From assembly GCA_943735955.1 (NCBI GenBank), contig OX030956.1, forward strand, positions 8,023,105 through 8,087,104: a stretch of 64,000 nt of DNA, written 5' to 3'. Shown one piece after another: positions 13,601 to 27,079 of this stretch. Made by a program: the position numbers and the translations under genes. The notes under the pieces are model-generated. The model saw nothing but the letters and a program-made list of their open reading frames with translations, made no database searches and had not been told where the DNA came from. Each line of letters starts with the position of its first letter. Within the stretch, counting starts at the first letter, position 1. Source of the DNA: Piscicola geometra. Taxonomy: Eukaryota; Annelida; Clitellata; Hirudinida; Piscicolidae.

Positions 13601-16600
13601 CCTATCAAGCATGTGATGTTGCAGGAAATAAACAACGATTGGGCAACCTTCTTTACTTGGAATATTTTTTAAAGTTTTTCAAGAACATTATTTTCAAGTG
13701 TTAACACTATCATCTTCACAGCTCTGATGAAATATATTCCTCAAGAACTGTCGAAACTCCATCAGTAATAGTTTCTGCTGTTCCATCTTTCAAGCAGAAA
13801 GCAACAACTTTCACTTTCAGCTCCAAGAAACTGGTATCACCCAACTACTTGCCCTTTTGAGTGGTGTTCTTTATTTTTCTTCGAAGATTTTTTTGGCAAA
13901 GCATGGCACCCTTTCTGAAATTTCTACAGATCATAGTCTTAAATGTTCAAACTTTCTACAATTCTAAAACTTCTTTTGTTCAAATTGTGTATAAAGTTTG
14001 AATAATTCTAAAAATATTTAAAACTGCATTACTTTTTTCTATTTTATGGGTAAAAAAACGAAGATGTAAAACGGTAAAAAGTGAATTCAAGTTTATTACG
14101 AAAACTCTTCAACAAAAAGCCTATATTGGCTATGCGAAAAAGATACATAAACTAAAAGACCATAAATCACTAATTAAACATTTTAAAGTGCTATTCTATT
14201 CACCGACTTTTTAATTGTATTCTATTGCGACTAGGTTTTGAAGGGACTTTTTTTAAAAACCTAGTAGAGCTAAATGTTTTTTTATTGTTTTCAGATGGAA
14301 GTTCGTCGAATTGTGATAAAGCAAATTTAATATTATAAAACATTAAAAATGTATATTTTCAGTGTTAGTCTCATTTTAACAACACGTAATATAATAATAG
14401 AGAAAAATGGTGTTCATGATACTTTCCACATGCATTTTTAGCATTTGGTTTAGAGTTTTTTAATAAATAGTTTAAATCTTCAAAGTAATATATTTTTTCA
14501 ATTCAATATACTCGTTTCTAAACATAGAAATGTGGAAATTTAAATGTTATAATTCACTTAATATGGAACATAATTTTATTTTCTGTTTAAGTTGAAAATA
14601 ATAACAATACCAGGTCAAAACCTCATTTCTCTCGATAAAAAATGTTTGACTAACATTGCTCGACAATAAAATATAGAAAAAATGCAATTTTTAATTTTTT
14701 AAACTTTTATACTTTTTACAGCTCAAATATATATAATATAGAAAAAAATTTGGTACTCGGGCTCGAAATACTTTCCTGGTACCCTACCCGTTATTTTTCA
14801 AAAACTCTTTTCATCAAGGATGATCTTATCTTACTTATCTCACTTTCTTCTTTCATTCACTGTAGCTCTATGCTTTTGAGCTACTTTGCTTCATGATTTT
14901 TCATTTTTTTCGAACTTATTATTAATAGCTCTTTGTTGGCTTCCATGATTTCGTAGAAAGTATGGTAATCAGAATAAAAACAAGAATTATAATTTTATAA
15001 TAATGTTATGAAGATTTCATTAGAATAGAAGGCTGGAAATAGTGTTTCTTTGTTTAAAAAAATATAGATTTAGAAATGCATTATTTTATTTCACATATAT
15101 AAGTATACTTCCTCAGCCAACTCAGTCATACTCGTCTAGTCGGCGATACTTCGATTTAGAGTCTATTATTTCCGTAGCTCATCGTCAATACAAGCTCCTG
15201 TAATGTCGGAGCAATAATTGTGGTGATAGCGCACACATAAAGTCTTAATAAAGCCACAAACGCCATGCAATGAGGCATTTGAACTGATGTATTTGTATTT
15301 AGTTCGTGTATGTTTGGGTTTGTTGCAGTGTGTTTTGGTGAGTGAACCAGTGTAGTTAGTAGTTAATGTTGAAGGTTAAATATGTTTATTTGTGTTGCAA
15401 GAATTTGTGTTTATTTGAATGTGATCAGTTGGTTTGTAAAGAATGAAATACTCGCTTTAATAAGCTTTAAAAAATAATACTTTTTTTTTTTTAATTTCAT
15501 AATTACATGGTTTTTATCATCATCACTACAAGGCAAAACAAACAAGTTTCTAATGTTTAAAAAAACATGGAAAAATTTGAACCATTATTTAAATAACGAG
15601 CTTAAAAAATTAAAAATACATTTTTTACAATTTTATCTCTTTTATAAAACATAAACATTCGAGCTTCAAAAGGAAAACCCTTTAAAACTACGCACTCGCA
15701 GCCTTTTTTTGAGTTAAAAAAAATTTATGTTTTTTCAAAGTAAGTGGATAAAAGTTTGATTTAAAAAACTCCTATTTTCACTAGAGTGATATAGTTCTTT
15801 GAAAGTATGATGGAGTTGTACTGAAGGTATCCCATTTTGTTAAGTTGTAAAATTTAAACGAATAAAAACTTGCAAAATTGCAACTATAAAAAAAGAAAAA
15901 ACTGAATGGAAAAGTAAAATAATTAAAAACAATGGAAAAAAGACTGAAAGCTTTTGGAATTGTGAAAATTAAATCATGAGAGATAAAAGCGACAAATCTG
16001 ATGGATTGATCGATGAAGTGAATGGATAAATAGATGCATAGGTGAATGTCTAGAAAAATGGATTGAAGATTGCTATGAAGATAATTAACAAAACGCAATT
16101 GTTAAAAAAGTTCAATTGAAGAAAGGTAAGACAGATGATTTTTTAATAAAATAGCAAAAAAATGACTAAGCTGCATAGTTAAAAACAGAAAAAATGAAAA
16201 AAATTGATTAAATGAATCAAGTGATGTGAAGGGAAAAACTCAAAAAAGAATAACTTAATAAATAGATTCACGAGAAGATGGATGAAAAATAAAAATAGAT
16301 AGGCAATAATTTATAGGGATTGGAAAACTAATAAGAATTTAACAAATGGGATTGAGGCAGGTCCGATTCATATTGGTCCCAGAGTTTTGTAGATTGCAAA
16401 CAATGTTGTTGAGTGAGGTGATGGTTGTAGTGGAACACATAGATATTTTGGATGGAATAAGGTTGTTTTGTGGTTACTTTGGTTTAGGAGGTTTAATTAA
16501 ATATGGCGGTGCGAGTGATGGTGGGTGTAGATGTTTGGCGAGTAAGCTGAAAAATAGTTGTGGCAGAAGGGGGTGTGAGGATAGATGGTTTTGGAGAATT

Positions 16601-19562
16601 CAGCATTAAGGGTAGTGAAGTTACAGAAATAAATATTGTTTCGTGATAAAAAATATTTAGCTTGGAATGAAAGCTTTGACGGCGTTACAAAAACACTGCT
16701 GATCAAAAATTGTAAAATAAGAAAAAACACGAAAAAGAAAAAGACTTTATACCGAAAAGAAAAGAATTGATGGTTAAATATATGGCTCTATCAATCTTGC
16801 GTAATCTTTGCACCAACGTTCATTTGTATCAAGGCTAATATTATTAAACGTAACTATAGAAACAAATTCTTCCCTTTTAAGTACAACTCATGAATTCTTG
16901 TTTAACCTATACATAATTCCCTGTGTTATCCATCATGACTTTACGGCAAATCATAAATGGTTTTTCCAAGTTTAACCTAGCTGGGCGTGTTTTTAACGGC
17001 GATTCACCGTGGGAAGACAATAATGCTGCATCGTTCAAGTTAAGGGCAACACAAAGCCATGTTGTCAATTGAAGACTAGATAGACCACAAAACATCCTCA
17101 TCTTAACGAGATAGCCTTATTCATCAGGTGCTGTTAGATGTGATAAGGCCATTTATCCACTAGTCAGTTGGTTTTTTACTGGTTCTCAAACTTTTTTATA
17201 TATAAAAAAAGTAATATTTGAAACAAAAAGTTTGTGCTATGATTAACTATGATATATATAGATTCGTATTTACAAGAGCCAAAATAATTCTCAGAAAAGT
17301 CAATTTCTATGTGGGAAAAGACCACTACCATTTACAGAGAATATTCCTTATTTCATTCTGAATGCATATAGATTATGCCTATTAATGTTTAACTTTTCAC
17401 ATTGAAGAAGTTAGATTAAGATATATGACATTTTGTAAAATTTATTTTTTTTTGTGCTGCGTAAAAAGAAGCCTTTTGACCTCTTATCTGCGCCCACTTG
17501 ATAATGATGATGATGAAATTTATTTGTGAATTTTGGTTGACGAGTTGTTTGATGAATGTTATTTGTTTATTGAAATAATTAAAATATTTTAGTAAATTGA
17601 CTCGTAGTGGACTAAACAATATTTATAAATGAAATGCAATAGTGAGTATTTTTCATTTATTATCTAAGCATAATAAGAAATTAAACACAATTATTTGTAT
17701 CAAAAAATGACTAAAATGTTTTTAGAATTTCCAAGTTTTTTAATATTTTGCAATTAAATTATATGGATAAAGTTCATAACTAGAATTTTATGTATAAAAG
17801 TTTTCAAAGTGTTAAATTTTTGATATTAAACATACAAATTATGTAAAAGTTTTTGTTAATTATTTAAGTTATCAATTTAGTTATAAAAAAACTTAACGAC
17901 TCTGGTTAGCGAACTACATATTTTTAAAAGTTAAGACAAAGATTTGTTTCAACATGCATGTTTTGAAAAATTTACATTATTAAATTATTTATCAAATATT
18001 TTAAATGTAAATTTTGTTTATACATTTTTTTGCAGTTTTTCACTTTTGAAAATATACAAATGGATGAAATAATTGAAAATGCATGAGAAGAGCTTCCAAT
18101 AAAGCAAGTCAAAAAAGCGAAAACAGTCTAATAGAAATATTGTAAAAATTAATGAAAACTTTTTTAAAACTATAAAGCAAAAGCTGTTTAAAAAAGTATT
18201 TTTTATGTTTTACAAAATGTCTATGTAATGCTGTATTTAAGTAGAAAATATAGATATAACTTTATTATTTTATTTATACATTTAATCCATTGTTAATATT
18301 TTTAATAACTGATATTTTAAAATTTATTATGAAACTACATAAAAAAAATTTAAGTTTTTAAAAAATCTTTATTTGGGTTAATAGTTCGCTGACTTAAAAA
18401 TGTATTTAATTGATTTAAGTTTTGTTTAACAGTTTATTGGTTTAGCCTTAATCATCCCCAAATGAAGGATTTTGAGCTCAATACTCTACATGCTGAATTG
18501 TCTAGGCGGAACTGTTTTGGACTGAACATCCTGGAATGAATCGTCCACATAAAAAAATGTTTACTCTTCTGCTTGTTCAAAGTTAAAGATAAAGTTATTT
18601 TTTAATGTATTTATTCTTTCATTATATCGTAAAGCCGTTCGCATTTTTTTTTCTAGAAAAAAATTTGAAATCAACATTTTTTATACAAGTCACTAAAACA
18701 GAGATGTTTTGTACGTTTATTCGAATTAGCGTCAAGGAAATTTTTTTATACTTTCCATACACTTCACTGACCTATTTTCTTTTGCAAATTTATTTTAAAC
18801 TTTTTTATCATTATTTTTATTTGATTCCATTTTATGAAAGACCTCCAATTTTCAAATTAGGCTTTCGAAAACAATTTTGGATTAGTGGGTTTGTTAATGT
18901 TCTTATAAGAAGTTTGTACAACTATTCTGAAGCTTAGAGCTGATTAGAGGAATAATAAAATTAATCTCAAACATTTTAGACGAGAACTGAAACCAGAAAA
19001 TGAAAAATAATAATTGGTTTTGATGTTTTCAGAATCATATATCTTTATTCAAAAAAGTTGATTTGGTTTTATTCTTAGAGTTAATCGACCCCGAATACAA
19101 CCATTAATTACCTCCCAAGAAGGTTAAAAATTGCATGTAATCAATCAATTAATACATGTGTATTTAAAGACATTGGTTAAAAAGAAGACTATGAAACACA
19201 ATATGATATGCGTCAAACCCAGACTTACATACACTATTTATATTTAAAATATTGGGAAATTTGCATCATTCATTCTGATTTTACAGCTCTCTAGAGAGAC
19301 CTAGTTGCTAACGAATTCGCGTGCATGATATTGCGCGTCTTCAAAGTTTTTGTTATAGGTCCAAAATTATTATTAATCTTTCTTCATCCTAGTGTTGTTA
19401 TTATTCTGAAATTGTTTGATTCATTAAGTTGAAACCAGCATGAAACTAATGTTCATAACAATCTAATTGTCCATAGCCTCTTTATTGATCGTACTCGGCG
19501 TAGAGATGCAAAGCAGGCTTGTGTTCATTAATTGACTATGTCTTTATTCTGGCACGTTTAAG
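7608..19562. other. Long AT-rich desert with rare repeat motifs
   Basis: I find no gene, tRNA or intact element over this stretch. ACCCGGGTACCCGAGTG at about 12052 and TGGTACTCGGGCTCG at about 14752 lie in opposite orientation and may be remains of one transposon. Open frames at 9663, 12940, 15781 (minus), 16346 and 18605 look like chance in low-complexity sequence. Confidence 0.5.
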
Positions 19563-19737
19563 CATACAATGTGGATTTCAAAAGCACTTGATTTCATCCC
19601 ATCAAACTTCACAGCGCCTTTCGAATTGTCATGGAGCAACTGTATCATGCCCAAAAGTTATGGTTGGCAGCCAATCTTTGCCAAAATTATAACAATTCTT
19701 TTCTTGCTGACAAGATCAAACGCTTTGGTCAGGTCTA
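19563..19737 (-). pseudogene. LINE reverse-transcriptase fragment
   Basis: The minus strand reads DLTKAFDLVSKKR, IILAKIGCQP, LLGMIQLLHDNSKGAVKFDG and MKSSAFEI with one in-frame stop. This is the RT domain around motif A (D-TKAFDxVS) of non-LTR elements common in marine invertebrates. The following GVKQG segment is not recognisable. It is a dead fragment. Confidence 0.75.
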
Positions 19738-19799
19738 GAAAAAATAGAAAAAGAAGCTTGTGTTTTTTCTGCTTTTTTCTTTCAATTTTTTGAATGTAT

Positions 19800-19868
19800 G
19801 CGGATTAGCTTAGTGGTAAAACGCATGGCATTCGTCTAACTAGCGTGGGTTCGATTCCTACCGTTGCA
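19800..19868 (+). mobile_element. tRNA-like sequence (SINE head or tRNA pseudogene)
   Basis: GCGGATTAGCTTAGTGGTAA gives a good A box, and GTGGGTTCGATTCCTAC a perfect B box with a paired T-stem. The acceptor ends (GCGGATT with CGTTGCA) do not pair and the anticodon stem is broken, so it is not a working tRNA. It lies close to a minus-strand RT fragment. Confidence 0.55.
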
Positions 19869-20607
19869 AAAGTGCGTCTATGCTCCAGAAGAGCCCTGCA
19901 ATTTATGGGAAGAAGAAAAAGATATAGAAATCATAACTATGGTCAATCGTTCTGCATGGAACCCAGATTGTGATTCTGGATACACCCTTTTAGCATAAAG
20001 GAGAGAAAAGGAGGGCAGCTGCACCCCCTTCCTTTTATAACAAGAAAAATGTTTAATAAGTAGCAAAATGTTAACAATTTTTGTTTGAGCACATAGTCAC
20101 AAATAGCATAATACAATAAGTAAGTTCGCATTGTTTAATTCTCCTTTAATCTTAAATCTCGGGTGCATGCATTGGATTGATAGGTTTGAGAAGAAATAAT
20201 CAACGGCATTAGAGAAGATGTAGGATGTAAACAAGATAATTGTTTTAGACTTTCTAACAGCGATAGCTGTAAAAAAAATTTAGGATTTAAAAAATAACTG
20301 TTACGCAATCTCTATTTTTTGCACAATAAATTACTTTTTTAAATTTTTTATAAGTGCTTTTAGCCTGAAAGTTTTAGGACGGTTAGAAGACTAAAGATTG
20401 TGTTCTGTTAATACATTTAAACGTGAAAAAAGACTCGTTTTATATAGTTATTCAATTAAACATATATTCATTTATATGAATAAAAAAATCACTTAAAATC
20501 ATCCGATGTACTCAATTCGTACATCCGATGCGTTTTGAACGTTGTTTAATTCATCCGGGTGTGTCACGAAAGACTTTGTTTAATAATAATAATTATTATA
20601 AAAATAA

Positions 20608-20777
20608 TGACGAGCATTATTATAGTGGCGTATAACCCGAACGGGCTTCCAGGCCACTTAGGCTGCATATTTTCATATGCGCCTTCGGGTTACTAGGGCA
20701 TTGGTTGCACTTGAACCTAGGACCTTTCATTATTGGTCAAGCCGAGAGTCGTTGCCGACTCAGCTACCCGTTCACCC
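20608..20777 (-). mobile_element. tRNA-derived SINE family B, copy 1
   Basis: On the minus strand the head reads GGGTGAACGGGTAGCTGAGT with an A box like TAGCTGAGTCGG and a B box like GGTTCAAGTGC. The body ends TGCTCGTCA. The plus-strand body matches 44.0 kb almost base for base (TGACGAGCATTATTATAGTG). Confidence 0.75.
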
Positions 20778-21179
20778 GTTGTTTAATTTTTCAATAAACC
20801 TAACAATCTTTGGAAATGTACTCTCCGTGGCTAGTGTACCAAAAAATTTTTTTTATGTATTTTGCCAATATTGCTTATCATTTCAAATATCAACTAGATT
20901 GAAAAAAGGTGGTTATGAACCTTTAATCGTCAGACCATTGATCAAATTAAAAAATATGTATGAATGCTGTAGATAGCATATTCTAGAACAGGGACACCAG
21001 AATGTCATTTAATCTGCAAAGTTATTACTGGAGACGATTTTGATAGATATTTAACTTAAATAAAAAAGACAATTGTGAAGTTTTGTAAAACTCAACAAAC
21101 TTTGTGCTATTAATATCGCTGACATTTGTCATAATTTGTAAATAATTTGAACCTATAATTATAACGGTGGCAGACTCAA

Positions 21180-21390
21180 GTGGGGCTGTAGTCTTCATGG
21201 TACGATCTGTAGCTTTTTAATGCTGTATATGTACCCTTGATGTCTCCAGTATCAAAAGATTGCTGAATCTTTTAGCATAGCTGAAGCCAGTAGTTATTAG
21301 CGCATCTCCTTGTTAACCTTCGCACTTGCAAATTAGCGCTCTTGAATTTGATAAAGAGCGCTATAGAAATATATTTGATTGATTGATTCA
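21180..21390 (+). mobile_element. Retroposon 3' end with hairpin and GATT tail
   Basis: AGCGCTCTT (21335-21343) and AAGAGCGCT (21354-21362) form a perfect 9 bp hairpin. ATAGAAATATATTT and three GATT units follow. This is the usual 3' end of LINEs and their SINEs that prime on short tandem tails. The upstream part (to about 21180) is assumed to belong to it. Confidence 0.5.
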
Positions 21391-21599
21391 TAGACTGGAA
21401 ACTGATTGTGCGTGTGAGAAGAAGCAAAGATTCGCCAGTTTGCCAGCGACAGGCGTTCATGCAAAAAATAGCAGTGGCCAGCAGTTGAATGGGGTTTTTT
21501 GTGTTCAAGCAGTGGCAGAAACGGCCACTCTAGAATAGGCTGATATAACCACAGAAGACGCTGTAGACTCTTAAACATTGATGCACGTCCAATGTCTTA

Positions 21600-24500
21600 C
21601 GAGACTAACAGACCATAATGGTTCAAATTTTTCCATATGTTTTGCAGAGTCATAAAAACTTATACCTGAAGAGAAACAAATAATTTAAGTTTTGAAGCTT
21701 TTAGGTTTGATAAGAACTTGAACTTGTTATTTTGAAAACTTAATGTTTTCATAAGCGTAATGCAAAGAAGTTAAATAATAATTTAAAATTTTAATCTTCT
21801 CTAAGCGATTGTAACTTAGCTGGAAGCCACTTTGAGATGGTGCGGTGCATTTAAGAGTGTGGATGAGAGATGAAAAAAGAAAGTGGAATGGATTGGTGGT
21901 TATAATGGATAAGATGGTAAATAAGCCAATACATGGATAAGAATTAAAAATATATATAAATTTAAAAACTAATTCTTTTGGAGAAAACGAAATGCATTCA
22001 TTTTTTTAAATCTGAAGATTACAAAACATGCACAAAAATCGTTTGAAGACTTGAGTGGACATTAGTAAAAAAAAAGATGAAAATAGCAATGTATACAGTT
22101 TTATGGAAGAAAAAAAAAATTAATGAATAAGATGACTTAATGCATGAACAGAATTTCTGCATAAATAAATGGATATAACGTGAATGAGCGAAAAGCTAAA
22201 ATGGATGTAAGATAAAACGAGACCTGATGATTTATTGGTGTGTGAATTGAGGCATGCCTGAGGTGATTAATGAGTGTGGTGGAATTCTGTAACGACTGGC
22301 GAAGAAATATGTGGTTGAACTTTCAAATTGGGGTCGTTATTGTGATCGTGTTTCTGAACTCCAAAAGTGTCAAGGCTGTTTCGACGAACTCGAACTGGAG
22401 CTTTAGATGTTTTATTCAAATTTTTATGATTTAGTGGTTTAATCAATATATTATTAAATGCAGGCACAAGATACGAGTTAAAAGAACCATGCACTCAGAT
22501 CGAAAAACTATACTAATGTGGTTTTAAAAAGTATAATAATTTTTTTATAGGAGTTTATAAACTTTATTTTATTTCATCTTTGAAACCTTATTTAAATTCA
22601 AATACCCACTTTAATAGACGATAAAATGTCCAGAATTTTCTTCAAAAATATACAATTTCTTCTCCTTCAAACCACTTTTCTTAATCATCATCATCATGAT
22701 AGTCATCACGATTATCATCCTCCTTATCATCATCATCATCATCAAGTGAACACAGATTTTGCTAGTCACGAGACTTCTTTATTCACGGCGCAACAAAATG
22801 ACGTTTACACAGCTTTCTGTTCACTGACCATGATTGAAACGAAAACTCTTGAAACTCTTATTTCCAGTTTTTAATTATGAGTTTGTTATCATTTATTTTT
22901 AATACTTAACTATAAAAATAATTTATTTGGAAATTAAATTATTTGTATTTTTACCTAATAAAGAAAATGATTGTATTTTGACAATAAATGATATTTATTT
23001 TCACTTAATCAAAAATTACTTTATAACTTCATATTTAGTTTCCAATATGGTAAGTTAGTTAGTCCATGAAGAACTTTTCTAAACTTTAATTTTAGGTTGC
23101 AAAATTTCAGTTAAATTCAAACTCCTGCAACTCTCCATTTCTACCATAGCATTTCTTTGTTTAAAGAACGACGGGTTTTGTTCAAGCAACTAATGACAAC
23201 TTAGACAAGGATAATCCCAACGTCGAGGTAGACTTAACTTCATTGAAAAAGATAACCATTGCTCGCTCGTTAAATATTGATTCTCAAATAGAAGACGCAT
23301 GTCAGAACTATATTGTTTCAACAGTTGAGAAAAGTTAAATTTTTAATTTTTTTATTTTCAAGGCATTCAATTGAAAGCATGACTTTTGTGATAATCACTA
23401 GGCATAACGAAATGTGGAAATTCTATATGAACGTTGACAACGGTAAAACCACACGGTGACAACCAAAATACGACGGCGTAATCAGGACTTTGACTGCCCA
23501 TCAATTCAATTCATGCATCGAAAATTCTCTGGGTTATAGTATTAGTTTTTTTGCAATTTTGGTTTTATTAGAACTAGGATTAATATTACTCGTAGTAGTA
23601 GTAAAAGAAGAAGTATTAGTGGTGTTAGAAGAAGTAGTAGTAATAGTAATTGTGTGCATACGATTGTTGACAAACAAAAGCTGCATTCATTTTTCTCAAA
23701 AACTTTTATTGTAAGTTCTCATTGACATGGAATCCTGTATGAGTGCAGCTTGAGCAATGAATTCATTCTGAAATTCATTAATTATTTACGAAATGCCCAG
23801 AAAACCTCATGCAATTTTGATTTTGTTATTTGCAATTGTGGTGAATTTGTAATCTTTGCGCTACTTTTTTTTGAAAAAAACACTTAATATAAAGTTTTCC
23901 CTATGTTTAAACTTTGAATAATTCTAATAATTAAACTCCAATGAGAAAAAGAAATATAAATGGAATCACAGGGTTTTTTATGGAAAATTTAAAAAAGCAC
24001 AAAACAACCTTCAAAGTGCCAGTAGCCGTAGGAAGAAAGGGTGGGAGTGAAGTTGGCGGAGAGGAGAAGGAGGAAGAGGCTGAAGAGGAAACTGAAACGT
24101 ATTTTTTTGCTTGCAAAGGCTGGAGGTTTGGGAAGGGATGAAGTCTTGGATATCGGAAATGGAAATGCCGCTTGATTAACTTTTGTGTCGCGTAACTGGT
24201 TCATGTCCGTATTTTTTGTTGTCGATATTGTTGGTAATTTTTCGTGATGATTTTCGGTTTTGTTGTAGAAGCTGTTGAAGTAAATGAAAGTGTTGTTTTT
24301 AGGAATTGGGCATTTGTTGGTTGCAGTTAGAATTATTTTTTCGTTTATTCTAAGTCTTTGAAGTTTTTATAACTGTTGTTGTTCTTTTCCTACAATTTAA
24401 TTACTTCATTAGTATTTTTTCAAATTCAAGTTATAAAGTCAAAGTCTTTTATTCTAGCTTCATTATTTTGCGCTCAACTTTAGCAAGGATTATGATGTCA

Positions 24501-25156
24501 AAAATGTAAAAATGTAGATTTTATTATCTTATTTTTCATATGACAACATCAACTTTTTGTAGACATAATTTATTTTACTCTCCAGTGCTTTCCAGTTATG
24601 TTTTTTATTTTATTTAGTAAATCAGATGAAGGTTTACAGAAACCAACTGAAACAAGAAAAAAATTGATTTATTTACTCAGTAGGAATAATTATAAAATCA
24701 AAGGTAAAAAAGTTTTTCAAAATTTCTAATTAAAAATGTTTCAAATCATAAAAAAATTTGAAGTTTCCTTTTTATTCAAAATTTAAAAAATATTGTTTAA
24801 TTTTCAAACTTTCAACATTTTTATTTTGTTTCAAGAAAACCGTTTTTTATTCTTTTTAAAAGGTTTCCAAGAAAAATTTGTAGACCAGCTAATATTATTA
24901 AAAGCAATTTAGATTACATTTTTACTTCTGAATTTATGTTTTTTTGGGTGTTTCTAATTCGTTTTTTAAATAATAATAAAAAAAAATTTTTTAATTAGTA
25001 GAATCTCAATTTTGTTTACTAATTAATTTTTGTGAACCTCCTCAGCAATCTACAAGCACAAATTTCTACGCGTTTGCGCTATTTGCCCTATACTTTATTT
25101 GATAAACAATATAAATATATATAAAAAAAAATGCTAGATAATATAAGGAAATAATA
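21600..25156. other. AT-rich intergenic, nothing recognised
   Basis: It contains small CAT and GTA triplet runs (22686-22745, 23590-23650) and a GAA/GAG-rich patch (24035-24100). No coding sequence is supported. Confidence 0.55.
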
Positions 25157-25589
25157 TACCGTAAAATAACAATGTATTCGTACATGTTTAAATAATTGTT
25201 TTTTCTAATGCACGAAGTTGTAGATATTTTTTCAACTAATTTGATAAAAAAATCAAAAGTTAAGAGAAAATGAATAATTCTGGTAAATAAGTTTAAGTTG
25301 GAGAAAATTTCGTTATTTTGCTATGAATGCTAGCAAAATCTAATTCAATCATAGCTTTTCAAAATAATTTTAATGATTATATTTGTTATTTTAAAAAATC
25401 TCAAAAATAATATGACTATATTATTAAAATTTAGTTACGAGAATTTTAATTGCTTGCCATAATTACCACCATAAACATTCTAGTTTTTTAAATTAATTTA
25501 CGAATTAAGGTTCTGAAAAACAATTATTTTTTCAAAAAATGAAAGTTTACGAAAATTAAGGGTGTCTAAAATATCTGGTATTTACGGTA
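25157..25589. mobile_element. TACCGTAAAA MITE, copy 1
   Basis: It starts TACCGTAAAATAACAATGTA and ends with the inverse of TACCGTAAATACCAGATATT. The 433 bp inside is AT-rich without coding capacity. The TA at each extremity would fit a Tc1/mariner-type TA target. Inner sequence (TTGTTTTTTCTAATGCACG, ATTACCACCATAAACATT) recurs in the copies at 27.1 and 45.0 kb. Confidence 0.6.
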
Positions 25590-27079
25590 ACCTGTATTGA
25601 CTATAATAGTCATATTATCTACAATTTTTTCATATATATTTTTATGATCTATCAAATATTTGAATGGTTTATATTTAAAAACTCGCAAAAGAATAATAAA
25701 AACAAAAATTGGATTAAATAAAAATTAAATCAACTTCAAATGAATGATCAAGGGTTGAATGGTCTACTGGATGAATCGATGACTTCGTCCGCACGCCGAA
25801 TTTTTTGAAACAATAAAACATATGGCATTTCAGTTAACCTTTAAACTTTTTAGCAATCTATTTGTTTAATGCTTTTCCTTTAAATGTTTTTAACACTTTT
25901 TTGTTTAAATACCATGTTATTGCATTTTTAATAAATTTATCTTTCAATGAAACATTTATTTTTTGAGTTTTATACATTTTTCATTTTCTATATTTGTAAT
26001 AACAGAAAAAATATCTATTTGCTGATTCAATGCAAAAATTTATTGATATAAAATACCTCTTTGATTCAAGACCATTAAAAAAATTGTTAAAATTTTATTC
26101 ACTCAAAAATCAAATAGTGTTGAAACCTACCAAATGTGATCTTTGTAAAACTTTCTACGGCTTTGTGCAATCATCCAAACTTGATCCCTGAGAACTTAAC
26201 GCGTTCCAGATAATCCATTTATGCTCAGCATTCTTAAATATTTCTTATCTCCCCAAACACTAAATCTCCAAAGAGGTAGTCTTGAGGCAGTACCAAGAAA
26301 CCTTTTATCCGCATTCGACTTCTGCCATGAATTATCCACTTTTGAACATTTTTATTGAGTAAATATATATTTTCAAACTCTTTTAACATTTAGCATCTTA
26401 TCAGTTTTTTTTCGTTTTAGGAAAACGCGTTTTTGTGTTTAGTGTGTTTTCAGCATGTATATAATGGGAGAAAAAACTAATAAGTTACCCTTATAAACGT
26501 CATGTATGAAACGCAACTATAAAGCACGCCCCGAATTTGATTGGCAAAAACAAAACCAAAAATAATTCAATAAGCAAAAAGTTTAATATTATACAAAAAA
26601 AGAAACATTTTTTTATTCATAAATCTGCGTCATGGAAAATCTCAATTTTTATTCAAATAATTATTTAAAATAAATGAGCAACTGTCTTTCAATTTCTGGG
26701 TAGTGCAAAACGACATTCGCTGAGTTTGTTCACCCGTGGAAGCTTCAAGAGACTCGAATTGTTTGAACGTCTTCATCAAATCTCGCCATAATAAACATAC
26801 GGCAAAAACTCGATTTTTTAAAATTTTGGTAACTTGAAACATTAAGTATTTCTCCAGCTAAATGGGAATTAAATGAACGTACCATTAAAAAAGAAAATAT
26901 TTTTGAATACGAAATGAAAACACAGAAAATGCACCACAATTTTATCATTGCAAGATTGATAATAATAATCTCAACATTTTAAATATAATTTGTTACACAG
27001 TTTTCTTTAAAGTTATTATTATTAATTCAATTCACGTTTTTTTTCAAATTCATTTCTTTGATCTATAGTTATTAATGGT

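Noticed and set aside
19800..19868. Functional tRNA gene
   Set aside because: Acceptor stem does not pair and the anticodon arm is broken; better as a SINE head or pseudogene.
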